A stretch of 64,000 nt of DNA from Hydrogenophaga sp. (GTDB lineage: Bacteria > Pseudomonadota > Gammaproteobacteria > Burkholderiales > Burkholderiaceae_C). The position numbers and the translations under genes were made by a program. The stretch is from the NCBI RefSeq assembly GCF_026125825.1, contig NZ_JAHCKK010000001.1:1-64000 (forward strand). Reading direction: 5' to 3'. The notes below the pieces were generated by a model. The model saw nothing but the letters and a program-made list of their open reading frames with translations, searched no databases and was not told the origin of the DNA. This document shows, piece by piece, positions 50,665 to 59,343 of the stretch (its first letter is position 1; each line of letters starts with the position of its first letter).

Positions 50665-51825
50665 TTAGGAGAAGGCGTTGATGCCGGTCAGGGCGCGGCC
50701 AATGATGAGTTTCTGGATTTCGGTGGTGCCGTCGGGAATCGGCATCATGCGTGCGTTTCTGAACAACAATTCAACGCCGAAGTCTTTGGTTATGCCGTTG
50801 CCGCCGTGAATCTGCACTGCTTTCGACGTGACATTGACCGCCATCTCGGTCGCGTACCATTTGGCCATGGCGCTTTGCACCTCGCTGCGCACGCCGTGGT
50901 CGATCAGGTTGAAGGCGCGGTAGACCAGCAGACGCGCGGCGTCGAGTTCGGTCGCGGCTTCGGCAAGCATGCCCTGGATCAATTGATGGCCGCCGATGGG
51001 CTTGCCATGCTGGCGGCGTTCCTTCGAATAGGCCACCGCCTTGTCGAGCGCCGCCTGTGCGATGCCCACCGAGGTAAGACCGACCATAGGACGCGCTTTC
51101 TCGAACAGCACCATGGTGTTCTTCAGGCCGGTGCCGGGGGCTATCATCATGTTGGCGGCCGGCACGCGCGCGCCATCGAAGAACAGCTGAGCGGTCGAGG
51201 TGCTGTTGAGCCCGAGCTTGTCGATGTTGCGGCTTTCGTAGCCGTGTTCGGCGCGGTCCACCAAGATCATCGAGATGGCGCCAGAACCTTCTTGTGAGGT
51301 ACGCACGATGACCATGCAAAAGTCGGAGTAGTGGCCGTTGGATATCCAGGTTTTCTCCCCGGTGACAATGTAGTGGTCGCCATCGCGCTGGGCACGGCAG
51401 GTGACTTCAGCCACGTTGGAGCCGACCCCGGGCTCGCTGATGCCGCTGCAGGCAATGATTTCGGCGCGTACCATGCGTGGCAAATATTTCTCACGCATGG
51501 CCACGTTCGTGCAGACCTCCAGCGAATAGGCGCCGAGCTGCTGAATCAACAGCGAGATTGCCACGTCGCCGGAGATGCGAGCGAGTTGCTCATACATCAG
51601 TGCATAGGTGAGCCAGGGCATGCCCAGACCACCATGTTCCTCGGCAATGATGCCGTTGCCGCCCATGCCGTAGGGCAGCATCTTCTGGAAGATCTCCAGC
51701 ATCACCTCTTTTTCAATTAGCTTGTCGGGCTGGTAGCGTTCGACAATCGGACGCAGTTCGGTCTCCAGGAAGCGAGTGAAGCCTTCCACGGCCATGCGCT
51801 GTTCTTCGGTGGGGAGGAAATTCAT
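50665..51825 (-). CDS. Acyl-CoA dehydrogenase with Asp at the usual Glu position
   Basis: A 386-residue ACAD. It has SGISEPGVGSNVAEV, the strand GEKTWISNGHYSDF, RRQHGKPIGGHQLIQGM, QIHGGNGITKDFGVE. The C-terminal motif is MPIPDGTTEIQKLI, so the medium-chain-type catalytic Glu is Asp, as in the AliB-like enzyme at 360-1526. The helix-G region reads LFEKARPMVGL without the LERL pattern, so the Asp is the likely base. It precedes livG of cassette 3, suggesting that it takes the acyl-CoA produced by the cassette ligase. Confidence 0.88.
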   Translation of the reverse strand: MNFLPTEEQRMAVEGFTRFLETELRPIVERYQPDKLIEKEVMLEIFQKMLPYGMGGNGIIAEEHGGLGMPWLTYALMYEQLARISGDVAISLLIQQLGAYSLEVCTNVAMREKYLPRMVRAEIIACSGISEPGVGSNVAEVTCRAQRDGDHYIVTGEKTWISNGHYSDFCMVIVRTSQEGSGAISMILVDRAEHGYESRNIDKLGLNSTSTAQLFFDGARVPAANMMIAPGTGLKNTMVLFEKARPMVGLTSVGIAQAALDKAVAYSKERRQHGKPIGGHQLIQGMLAEAATELDAARLLVYRAFNLIDHGVRSEVQSAMAKWYATEMAVNVTSKAVQIHGGNGITKDFGVELLFRNARMMPIPDGTTEIQKLIIGRALTGINAFS

Positions 51826-51856
51826 GGTGCTGGTCTCGGTGTGTTGTCGGTCTCGT

Positions 51857-52630
51857 TCAGCGAGTGCTCATGCGTGCACCGGCATCAATGTGCAAACAGG
51901 TCGCATTGATATAGGGGTTCTCGACGATGGAGCGCACCAGGTGGGCCAGCTCGCTGGCTTGACCCATGCGGCGCGGGAACAGAATCATGCGGTCAACGAT
52001 GGCCAGTGCGACCTTCTTTGGCAGGCCCGCGACCATCGGCGTTTCGAACAAGCCCGGCGCAACCGCTACGCAGCGGATGCCCAGATCGGCCAGGTCCCGT
52101 GCCACCGGCAGCGTGAGGCCGATCACCCCGGCCTTGCTGGCGGCGTAGGCCGCCTGTCCCATCTGGCCGTCCTGTGCGGCACCGGACGACAGGTTGATGA
52201 TGACGCCGCGCTCATCACCCTCAGGCTCAGGCTCATTGCGCGCCATCGCCACGGCTGCCAGGCGCAGCACGTTGAACGTGCCGGTCAGGTTGACGGCAAT
52301 CACCTTGTCCCACAGTGCCAGGGGAAAGGGTTTTCCATCGGACAAGGTCTTGGCTGCGTCGGGCACGCCAGCGCAGTTGATGCAAATGTGAATGGCGCCA
52401 AAACGGGCCAGGGTTGCGTCGATGCCCGCCTGCACCTGTGACTCACTGGTGACATCCACCTGCTCGAACATGGCGGCAGAACCCAGTTCGTTGGCTGCCT
52501 GTACACCACGCTCGCTGTCGCGGTCGAACAATGACAACCGCGCGCCGCCTTCGGCGAGCGCATCAGCCACCGCGCGTCCCAGGCCTGAAGCACCACCTGT
52601 GATAATGGCCACCTTGTCGTGAACAATCAT
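51857..52630 (-). CDS. 3-hydroxyacyl-CoA dehydrogenase type 2 (HSD10-like SDR)
   Basis: A 257-residue SDR with TGGASGLGRAVADAL, NCAGVPDAAKTL, NLSSGAAQDGQMGQAAYAASKAG (Ser and YxxxK present) and AVAPGLFETPM. The sequence pattern (GRMILFPRRMG-like RMILFPRRMGQASELA) matches type II 3-hydroxyacyl-CoA dehydrogenase HSD17B10, which oxidises 2-methyl-3-hydroxyacyl-CoA. It would supply the 3-ketoacyl-CoA for the thiolase encoded ten bases upstream. Confidence 0.88.
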   Translation of the reverse strand: MIVHDKVAIITGGASGLGRAVADALAEGGARLSLFDRDSERGVQAANELGSAAMFEQVDVTSESQVQAGIDATLARFGAIHICINCAGVPDAAKTLSDGKPFPLALWDKVIAVNLTGTFNVLRLAAVAMARNEPEPEGDERGVIINLSSGAAQDGQMGQAAYAASKAGVIGLTLPVARDLADLGIRCVAVAPGLFETPMVAGLPKKVALAIVDRMILFPRRMGQASELAHLVRSIVENPYINATCLHIDAGARMSTR

Positions 52631-52639
52631 TTTTGCCCT

Positions 52640-53887
52640 TCAGCGACCGAGAATGGTGATGGCGGCCACGGCTTCTTCAATTCCGAACAGGCCCCCACCG
52701 TTTTCTGCAATGGCAAGGCGGGCCCCTTGCACCTGGCGGGCCCCCGCTTCGCCGCGCAACTGCACGACCAGTTCGTGCAACTGACCCAGCCCGGTGGCGC
52801 CGATCGGGTGCCCCTTGGACTCCAGTCCGCCCGAGGTGTTGATCGGGATGCGTCCGCCAATCGTGGTGTCGCCGCGCTCGGCGAGCGGCCCGCCTTCGCC
52901 GAACGCACAGAAGCCAAGGTTTTCACTCTGCACGATTTCGCCGATGGCGGTGGCATCGTGGACCTCGGCCAGCGAAATGTCTTGCGGGCCAACGCCTGCG
53001 AGTTCGTAGGCTTGTTTGGCAGCCTTGACGGTGATGTGTTGATCCAGGTCTTCAGGGCGGCGGGTGCTGCCGGTGGCAATGACCGATGCCAACACCTTGA
53101 TGGCGCGCCCACGCTTTGCCAGGCGCGCCAGTGCTGCTTCGGAACACACGACGACTGCGGCAGCCCCGTCGCTGATGGGTGCGCACATCGGCAGCGTCAA
53201 TGGGTAGGCGATGGGGGGCGCGGCCAGTACCTCGTCAATGGTGTATGCATTGCGGTATTGCGCCAGCGGGTTGTGCACCGAATGGCCATGATTCTTGGCC
53301 GACACGGCGGCAATTTGTCGCTGCGTGGTGCCGAACTCGCGCATGTGAAAGCGACCAAAGGCGGCGTAAATGTCCATGAACAGGCTGTAGGGCGCCTTGG
53401 ACATGGACCCTTCCGGCGGCTCAATACCGTGCCCCATTTGCAGCAGCCTGCGTTTGTTCTCCTCGACCGTGGCCACGTCCCAGGCGCCGTCGAAGACGCT
53501 GAACATTTTGGCTTTGTCGGCGCAAAACATTTTCTCGGCACCAATGGCCAGCGCGATCTCGCCTGCCCCCGAGCGCACGTACTGCACCGCCAGGTTGAAA
53601 GCCGAGCTGGCACTGGCGCAGGCGTTCTCAATGTTGAAGATCGGGATGGACTCGAAGCCCATCGAACGCAACACAATCTGGCCACGGATCATGGTCTGGC
53701 CTTCGAGCGCGCCCTGGGTTGCGTTAGAAAAGTATGCCGACTGGATGTCGCTGATGGACAGTCCGGCATCGGCCAGCGCGGCATTCACAGCAGCGGCGGT
53801 CAGTTGCTTGATATCGCGGTCAATAAACTTGCCGGTCGGCGTCATGCCGACGCCGACTACGTAGACGGCGGCTTGCGGGCTGGTCAT
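52640..53887 (-). CDS. SCP2-type thiolase (acetyl-CoA acyltransferase)
   Basis: A 415-residue thiolase of the SCP2/SCPx branch. The nucleophilic Cys is in ENACASASSAF near residue 89, the HDATA motif is EVHDATAIGE and the second His is in GHPIGATGLGQ. The C-terminal Cys of classical thiolases is replaced (AENGGGLFG), common in this branch. It cleaves 3-ketoacyl-CoA, probably branched, to release acetyl- or propionyl-CoA. It lies between the HSD10-like dehydrogenase and the crotonase genes, completing one beta-oxidation cycle within the operon. Confidence 0.88.
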   Translation of the reverse strand: MTSPQAAVYVVGVGMTPTGKFIDRDIKQLTAAAVNAALADAGLSISDIQSAYFSNATQGALEGQTMIRGQIVLRSMGFESIPIFNIENACASASSAFNLAVQYVRSGAGEIALAIGAEKMFCADKAKMFSVFDGAWDVATVEENKRRLLQMGHGIEPPEGSMSKAPYSLFMDIYAAFGRFHMREFGTTQRQIAAVSAKNHGHSVHNPLAQYRNAYTIDEVLAAPPIAYPLTLPMCAPISDGAAAVVVCSEAALARLAKRGRAIKVLASVIATGSTRRPEDLDQHITVKAAKQAYELAGVGPQDISLAEVHDATAIGEIVQSENLGFCAFGEGGPLAERGDTTIGGRIPINTSGGLESKGHPIGATGLGQLHELVVQLRGEAGARQVQGARLAIAENGGGLFGIEEAVAAITILGR

Positions 53888-53920
53888 GGAAATGCGTCCA
53901 TTCAGAACAAGTGGGTGAAA

Positions 53921-54766
53921 TCAGTAGCCCTTGAAATCGGGCGTGCGCTTGTCGACGAAAGCCGCGAGGCCCTCTTGTATGTCGTGCGAATGGCGGTGCG
54001 CGTCGAGCACCAGTCGCTCCAGCCGCAGCGCCGAAGCCTGTGGCTGCTCCAGCCCGTCGGCCACGGCCTGTTTCATGCGGCGCAGCACCAGCGGGCTTTT
54101 ACTGGCGATGCGCAAGGCGAATTTTTCGACCTCGGACACCAGCTCGGCATCCGGCACAACACGGTTCACCAGGCCCAGCGGAACCAGTTCGCGTGCGGGC
54201 ATGGTGTCGCCGGTGAACAGCAGGTATTTGGCGGCGGTGGCGCCGATGCGCCGTGGCAGGATCGCCGCGCCGCCCGAGCCCGGAAACACGCCGAAGTTGG
54301 CATGTGCGTCGCCGATGCGGGCACTTTCGGCGGCGATGATGAGGTCGCAGGCCATGGCCAGCTCCAGTCCGCCAGCCATCGTCAGACCGTTCAGCGCGGC
54401 GATGGTGGGTTTGGGGCACATGCGCAGCCGATCCATCATGCCGCCGACGAGATCGAGAAACTCGCCCATCGGGTCGCTCGGGCCGGGGCCGCCAGCGCTG
54501 CTCTCGAACACGCCTTTGAGGTCGGCGCCGGCGCAGAAGGCACGGCCCGCACCGGTCAGCACGATGACGCGGATGGTCGGGTCACGCTCGCAATGCGCGG
54601 TCGCATCGCGCAATTCGGCGCACATTGCCTCCGACAGCGCATTCATCGCATCGGGCCGATTCAGCGTGATCCACGCCACGGCACCACGTTGCTCAAAGCG
54701 GATGGTCAACGAGGGTTGCATCTTCAAGGCCTGCTTGTTTGTGTGGTGGTCAGCTGCGCTTGCCAT
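53921..54766 (-). CDS. Enoyl-CoA hydratase/isomerase (crotonase family)
   Basis: A 281-residue crotonase. It has LNRPDAMNALSEAM, GAGRAFCAGADLKG and AGGLELAMACD, in which the first catalytic Glu is kept. The second Glu is replaced (GDAHANFGVFPGSGG, His at that site). It may be a hydratase with altered second acid or an isomerase. The start could also be the ATG at 54721, which gives a protein of 266 residues, nearer to the family length; the longer form is listed because it begins 13 bases after the ACAD gene. It provides the hydration step of the operon. Confidence 0.87.
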   Translation of the reverse strand: MASAADHHTNKQALKMQPSLTIRFEQRGAVAWITLNRPDAMNALSEAMCAELRDATAHCERDPTIRVIVLTGAGRAFCAGADLKGVFESSAGGPGPSDPMGEFLDLVGGMMDRLRMCPKPTIAALNGLTMAGGLELAMACDLIIAAESARIGDAHANFGVFPGSGGAAILPRRIGATAAKYLLFTGDTMPARELVPLGLVNRVVPDAELVSEVEKFALRIASKSPLVLRRMKQAVADGLEQPQASALRLERLVLDAHRHSHDIQEGLAAFVDKRTPDFKGY

Positions 54767-54779
54767 GCGGGTCTGGGAA

Positions 54780-55958
54780 TCAACCGCGCAGCAGCTCTTC
54801 GGCGATGATCATCTTGCGCACCTCGGATGTGCCTGCACCGATCTCGAGGATCTTGATGCAACGGAACAGCCGGTTGATTTCGGACTCCCAGATGTAGCCG
54901 CTACCGCCATGCACTTGCACGGCCTTGTTGAGCACCCGGTTGCAGGCTTCGCCAGCGTAGAGGATGGACGCTGCGGTGAGCTTGTGCACATCGCCGCGGC
55001 CTCCGCCGCCCACCTCCAGATCATTGACCTCGGCCAGGGTGCGCCAGACCAGGGTTTTCATGGCTTCGATCTCGGTGTACATCTCGGCCAGCATGGCCTG
55101 CACCATCTGGAAGCTGCCGATGGGCTTGCCGAACTGCACGCGCGTCCTGGCGTACTCGACGCTCAATTCGAGTGCACGTTCGCAGATGCCCACGCATAAG
55201 CCAGCCACCAGCGCGCGCTCCAGATCGAGCCCGCTCATGACGATTTTGACGCCTTCGTTTTCCTTGCCCACCAGGTTGGCTGCCGGCACGCGGCAGTTGT
55301 CGAACACCAGCTCGCCAGTCTGGCTGCCGCGAAAACCCATCTTGATGAGTTTTTGAGCCACCTTGAAGCCGGGGAAATTCTTCTCGACGATGAAGGCTGA
55401 AATGCCCTTGGCACCTAACTCTGGCGCGGTCTTGGCGTAAACCAACAGCACATCGGCCACCGGGCCGTTGGTGATGTAGATCTTGGTGCCGTTGAGGATG
55501 TAATGATCGCCCTCGCGGCGCGCGCTGGTGCGCATGGCGCCCAGCGCATCCGAGCCGGCGCCGGGTTCGGTCAGGCCGAGCGCGCCGATTTTTGTGCCGT
55601 TGCACAGATCGGGCAGGTATTGGCGGCGCTGCGCCTCGTTGGCGTTGCGGAAGATGTTGTTAACGCACAGGTTGTCGTGCGCCGCCCAGGACAAGGCGAT
55701 GGCGGGGTTCCAGCGTGCAAAGGCTTGGCAGATCAGGCCCGAGCTGAACAGGTCCATACCCGCGCCGCCATGCTCGGCAGGCACGGTGGCCCCCATGAAG
55801 CCAGCCGCGCCAATTTTCTGGAAGATATCCGACGGCCACCACTCCTCGTCGTCCATGCGGCGGGCGAGTGGTACGAATTCCTTGCGCGCGAACTTGTCGG
55901 CGGCTTCGAGTACGGCGCGGTCGTCGGCGGAGAGAGCAAAACTGCGAGTGGCGGCCAT
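54780..55958 (-). CDS. Acyl-CoA dehydrogenase, isovaleryl-CoA dehydrogenase-like
   Basis: A 392-residue ACAD. It has GLTEPGAGSDALGAM, NGTKIYITNGPVADV, SGLDLERALVAG with the catalytic Glu of the isovaleryl type, RVQFGKPIGSFQMVQAML, and EIGAGTSEVRKMII where the medium-chain Glu is Ala. This combination is the isovaleryl-CoA dehydrogenase pattern. Together with MCC-type carboxyltransferase genes it could belong to a leucine/isoprenoid-type route, although a branched longer acyl-CoA is also possible. It is the first gene of the minus-strand operon, with a weak operator-like site 110 bases upstream. Confidence 0.88.
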   Translation of the reverse strand: MAATRSFALSADDRAVLEAADKFARKEFVPLARRMDDEEWWPSDIFQKIGAAGFMGATVPAEHGGAGMDLFSSGLICQAFARWNPAIALSWAAHDNLCVNNIFRNANEAQRRQYLPDLCNGTKIGALGLTEPGAGSDALGAMRTSARREGDHYILNGTKIYITNGPVADVLLVYAKTAPELGAKGISAFIVEKNFPGFKVAQKLIKMGFRGSQTGELVFDNCRVPAANLVGKENEGVKIVMSGLDLERALVAGLCVGICERALELSVEYARTRVQFGKPIGSFQMVQAMLAEMYTEIEAMKTLVWRTLAEVNDLEVGGGGRGDVHKLTAASILYAGEACNRVLNKAVQVHGGSGYIWESEINRLFRCIKILEIGAGTSEVRKMIIAEELLRG

Positions 55959-56394
55959 ATAGGGATGCCTATCAATGCGTGGGTTGGGTCAACGGGCCGC
56001 GGCGCGCACCAAAGCTGCGCGGACAAGATCTCTTTGGACTTACCAAATTTAATTGGGCATTGCAAAACTGTCAAGCGTTAGGTAGGATTCATCGCTGACA
56101 TTCATTTGTTGTGCCAGAACTGGAGGCGGCGTAAGCGGAGGACGGAATTGGTGCGTATTCATTGACGGTAGCCGTCCGTGACGCATTCACCCGTGAGACC
56201 TATCGGCTCGTGCCGCTCGCGGCGAGACCATTCATCAGCGTCAAACGAGCTTCAACCTAACGAGACAGCCTTGACCCATGTACTCGAGATGAACCTGCTG
56301 CGCCGCCAGAACGTGAGCGACAACCTTCGCCGCGCGGCGAAGGCCGCTGGCCCCAACTTCGGCGCGTCGGATCTTCGCTGCGCGACCAAGCTGG
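55959..56394. other. Divergent intergenic region
   Basis: A stretch of 436 bases between the IVD-like ACAD gene (leftward) and the broken ligase (rightward). It contains an AT-rich patch (56041-56068, AAATTTAATT) that may hold promoter elements for the minus-strand operon and the weak palindrome at 56068. The right half is open in one frame without recognisable homology and probably derives from the lost 5' part of the ligase region. Confidence 0.5.
56068..56081. promoter_or_regulatory. Weak CTGTC-N4-GTTAG half-palindrome before the IVD-like operon
   Basis: The right arm GTTAG is perfect and the left arm CTGTC agrees at three of five positions with CTAAC. The spacer AAGC does not match TANY. 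Its place, 110 bases before the divergent ACAD start, is the reason to record it; alone it would not be convincing. Confidence 0.2.
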
Positions 56395-57114
56395 GCACTT
56401 GGGCCTCGACGATCCCCAAGTCAATCATCGATGGATGGAAGCAGGCGGCGCCGTCGTCGCGCTTCTTTTCGGTGCAGGGGTTCAGCGAATTGACAGCCTC
56501 TTTGTTGACCGGTGGCTGCGTGGACGGTTGGGAGCAGATGCCCGACCAGGACGGCCGCTGGGTGGGCTGCGTCGCCTCGGTGGCCGCCGACGTGCGTCTG
56601 GTCAACGATGAAGGCAAGGACGTAGCCGACGGTGAATCGGGCGAGCAGATCGTGCGCGGCCCGGTCATCATGAATGGCTACTACAAGAACGACGAGGCCA
56701 ACCGCCGTGTGTGCCGCGACGGCTGGTTCCATACCGGCGACATCCTGTTCCGCGACGCGGCCGGCAACTACTTCTTCGCCGACCGCAAGAAGGACATGGA
56801 TCAAGACCGGCAGAGAGAACGTTTATTGCCGGGAGGTCGAAAGCGTCCTGGGCGCCCACGCAGGCGCGATGCCGTGCGCCGAGTTCGGGCTGCCCAACGA
56901 GCACTGGGGCGAGGCCGTGACGGCCACCGTCATCGCCAGGCCAGGAACCATGGTGACCGAGGCCGAACTGATCGAGTTCTGTCGTGGCCGCCTGCCCGGC
57001 TTCAAGGCGCCCAAGCGGATCCACTTTCGCAGCTCGCTGCCGATCAGCGTGGCCAACAAGATCCTCAAGCGGGGTCTCAAGACCGAGTACGCCGATGAGG
57101 CCAAGGGCGGTTGA
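56395..57114 (+). pseudogene. Truncated and frameshifted AMP-dependent acyl-CoA ligase
   Basis: Only the C-terminal third of an acyl-CoA synthetase remains. A first frame gives SIIDGWKQAAPSSRFFSVQGFSEL, a divergent YGxTE region, then EQIVRGPVIMNGYYKNDEAN and DGWFHTGDILFRDAAGNYFF and DRKKDM. One extra G at 56798-56799 (ATGGATC where ATGATC is expected) shifts the rest to IKTGRENVYCREVESVLGAH, FKAPKRIHF and KILKRGLK. The P-loop TSGTTGxPKG and the whole N-terminal domain are absent. It belongs to a ligase family different from the three cassette ligases (HTGDIL/KTGxENVY type). Confidence 0.85.
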
Positions 57115-57171
57115 GGCCGATGGCCTCTCAGTGTCGGCGTCCGAAATATTTCAACCCAAGGAGTTAGTGCG

Positions 57172-58356
57172 ATGAACCAGAAAGTCGTTGTTGCCGGTGT
57201 CGGGATGGTCCCGTTCACCAAACCGGGCGCCAGTGAACCCTATCACGTGATGGGAGAGAGGGCAGTGCGCCAGGCCCTTGCCGATGCGCGCGTTGAGTAC
57301 GCCATGATCCAGCAAGCCTATGTCGGCTATGTGTATGGCGATTCCACCTGCGGCCAGCGGGCGCTCTACCCCGTGGGCATGAGCGGCATCCCCATCGTCA
57401 ACGTCAACAACAACTGCTCCACCGGTTCGACGGCTCTGTTTCTGGCGCGCCAGGCAGTCGAAAGTGGTGCCGTCGAGTGTGTTCTGGCCCTGGGCTTCGA
57501 GCAGATGGCCGCAGGTGCCATCAAGGCCCAGTTCGAGGACAGGCCGACGCCGTTCGAGGAGTTTGACCGGGCCACCGCCGAACTCGTCGGGCGCCCGGAA
57601 ATTCCGTTGGCTATCCGTTACTTCGGCGGTGCCGGCAAGGCGCACATGGACAAGTACGGCACCAAACTGGAGACCTTTGCCAGCATTCGCGCCAAGGCCA
57701 GCCGTCATGCTGCGAACAACCCTCTGGCGCTGTTGCGCAAGGAGATCTCGGTCGACGACGTGATGAACGCACCTGTGCTGTGGGAGGGCGTGATGACCCG
57801 CCTGATGGCTTGCCCACCGACCTGCGGCGCCGCTGCTGCGGTGATCTGCTCCGAAGCCTTCGCCAAGAAGCACGGGCTCGACACTCGCGTTTCCATTGTC
57901 GCCCAGGCGATGGCAACCGATCTTCCCAGTACCTTCGAGTCGCACGACATGATGCGCGTGGTCGGCTTCGATATGGCGCGCGATGCGGCGCAAAAGGTCT
58001 ATCAGCAAGCCGGCATCGGCCCGCAGGACGTGAACGTGGTTGAGCTGCACGACTGCTTTGCACAGAACGAGTTGATCACCTATGAGGCGCTGGGCCTGTG
58101 CCCGCCCGGCGGTGCGGAAAAGTTTGTGCTGGACGGCGACAACACCTATGGCGGCAAGGTTGTGACCAACCCGTCGGGCGGCCTGTTGTCGAAAGGGCAC
58201 CCTCTGGGCGCCACCGGCCTGGCGCAATGTTATGAGCTGACTCACCAACTGCGCGGCACGGCGGACAAACGCCAAGTTCAAGGCGCACGTGTGGCCTTGC
58301 AGCACAACCTCGGGCTGGGCGGCGCTTGTGTTGTCACGCTTTACCAGGCCGCCTGA
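57172..58356 (+). CDS. SCP2-type thiolase with full catalytic set
   Basis: A 394-residue SCPx-type thiolase. Cys82 in VNNNCSTGSTA, ELHDCFAQNE and SKGHPLGATGLAQ give the nucleophile and the two His motifs. The C-terminal region is HNLGLGGACVVTLY. Unlike the protein at 7808-8965 it has every residue for thiolysis. RBS AAGGAG lies nine bases before the ATG. It opens a six-gene unit of a complete beta-oxidation set (thiolase, two-part hydratase, dehydrogenase, two-part ACAD). Confidence 0.9.
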   Translation: MNQKVVVAGVGMVPFTKPGASEPYHVMGERAVRQALADARVEYAMIQQAYVGYVYGDSTCGQRALYPVGMSGIPIVNVNNNCSTGSTALFLARQAVESGAVECVLALGFEQMAAGAIKAQFEDRPTPFEEFDRATAELVGRPEIPLAIRYFGGAGKAHMDKYGTKLETFASIRAKASRHAANNPLALLRKEISVDDVMNAPVLWEGVMTRLMACPPTCGAAAAVICSEAFAKKHGLDTRVSIVAQAMATDLPSTFESHDMMRVVGFDMARDAAQKVYQQAGIGPQDVNVVELHDCFAQNELITYEALGLCPPGGAEKFVLDGDNTYGGKVVTNPSGGLLSKGHPLGATGLAQCYELTHQLRGTADKRQVQGARVALQHNLGLGGACVVTLYQAA

Positions 58357-58389
58357 GCACAGGCGCAGAAGACCAGGATCTGGAGTCCC

Positions 58390-58833
58390 ATGATTGACAA
58401 GCAATTCATCGGCTACGAGGTGCCGCCCACGCTGTGGGATGTGGAGAAGGGCCGCATCCGCTTTTTCGCCCAGGTGATCGGTGCCACCGACCCGATCTAC
58501 TTCGACACGACTGCCGCCAAGGCCGCTGGCTACCGCGACGTCGTGGCGCCACCGACTTTCATCTTTGGCGCCGAGAGCGATTCGGGGGTGTTGATGACGT
58601 TGCTCGACACGCTCAAGATCGATCTGCGGGAGGTCTTGCACGGTGAGCAGCGCTTCGACTACCACGCCCCGGTGTGCGCTGGCGACACGCTGCGTTTTCA
58701 GACCCGGGTCGCCGACATCTACGACAAGAAGGGCGGCGCGCTCGAGTTTGTCGTCAACGACACGAAGGTCACCAATCAACTTGGCGAGCATGTCTCCGAC
58801 ATGCACTCAGTGATCGTCGTGCGCCACGCCTGA
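58390..58833 (+). CDS. MaoC-like dehydratase subunit A (FAS1-like N-terminal type)
   Basis: A 147-residue hotdog protein of the MaoC dehydratase N-terminal type. It has FAQVIGATDPIYFD, AAGYRDVVAPPTFIF, GEQRFDYHAPVCAGDTL, but lacks the DxNPxH catalytic pair. Proteins of this kind (HadA/HadC, ChsH2 N-terminal part) bind the acyl chain and pair with an active HadB-like subunit. The next gene, ten bases downstream, encodes such a subunit, so the two form one hydratase. Confidence 0.88.
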   Translation: MIDKQFIGYEVPPTLWDVEKGRIRFFAQVIGATDPIYFDTTAAKAAGYRDVVAPPTFIFGAESDSGVLMTLLDTLKIDLREVLHGEQRFDYHAPVCAGDTLRFQTRVADIYDKKGGALEFVVNDTKVTNQLGEHVSDMHSVIVVRHA

Positions 58834-58843
58834 AGGAATATTC

Positions 58844-59260
58844 ATGAACGCTCAAGTAAAAATCATGGATGTCGGTGCCGACATGCCCGTGCTGGAATTG
58901 CCGCCGATCAGCCGCACCACCCTGGCACTGTTCGCCGGTGCGTCGGGCGACCACAACCCGATCCACATCGACATCGACTTCGCCCACGGTGCGGGGATGA
59001 AGGATGTGTTCGCGCACGGCATGCTGTCGATGGCCTACCTCGGGCGCGCGCTCACCGAATGGGTGCCGCAGCGCCAGATCCTCAGCTATGGCGTGCGCTT
59101 CGCGGCCCTGACCCATCTCGGCGACCGCGTGCGCTGCACCGGCAAGGTGCTTGAACAGATTGAGCATGCAGGCCGACCCTGCGTGCGCGTTCAAATCAGC
59201 GCTACGAAAGCGACAGGCGAAATCACGCTGTCCGGCGAGGCGCTGGTTGCCCTGAACTGA
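58844..59260 (+). CDS. MaoC-like dehydratase subunit B (catalytic, HadB-like)
   Basis: A 138-residue hotdog protein with the catalytic motif GASGDHNPIHIDIDFA (Asp and His), then MKDVFAHGMLSMAYLG. It is the active half of a heterodimeric (R)-specific enoyl-CoA hydratase of the HadAB or ChsH1/ChsH2 kind. Such two-subunit hydratases are associated with bulky or long acyl chains that do not fit a single hotdog dimer. Confidence 0.88.
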   Translation: MNAQVKIMDVGADMPVLELPPISRTTLALFAGASGDHNPIHIDIDFAHGAGMKDVFAHGMLSMAYLGRALTEWVPQRQILSYGVRFAALTHLGDRVRCTGKVLEQIEHAGRPCVRVQISATKATGEITLSGEALVALN

Positions 59261-59343
59261 GAGGCTGAGACCGCCGTTTGGCAGCCCGGCTCCTTATTCT
59301 TTTCCCTTTCATTTCCTTTTCATCAAAAACAAGGACACACATC

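Noticed and set aside
52619-54808. 729-codon open frame on the plus strand
   Set aside because: It runs opposite to the thiolase and crotonase genes, which have clear catalytic motifs; its translation is rich in Gly, Arg, His and Gln without any domain. It is a high-GC shadow frame.
56178-56394. Upstream extension of the broken ligase frame
   Set aside because: The open frame continues to 56178 but the translation before about residue 73 has no resemblance to any ligase region, so the pseudogene is drawn from 56395.
57151-58806. 551-codon open frame on the minus strand
   Set aside because: It is antisense to the SCP2-type thiolase and MaoC subunit genes, which have complete motifs and good ribosome-binding sites.
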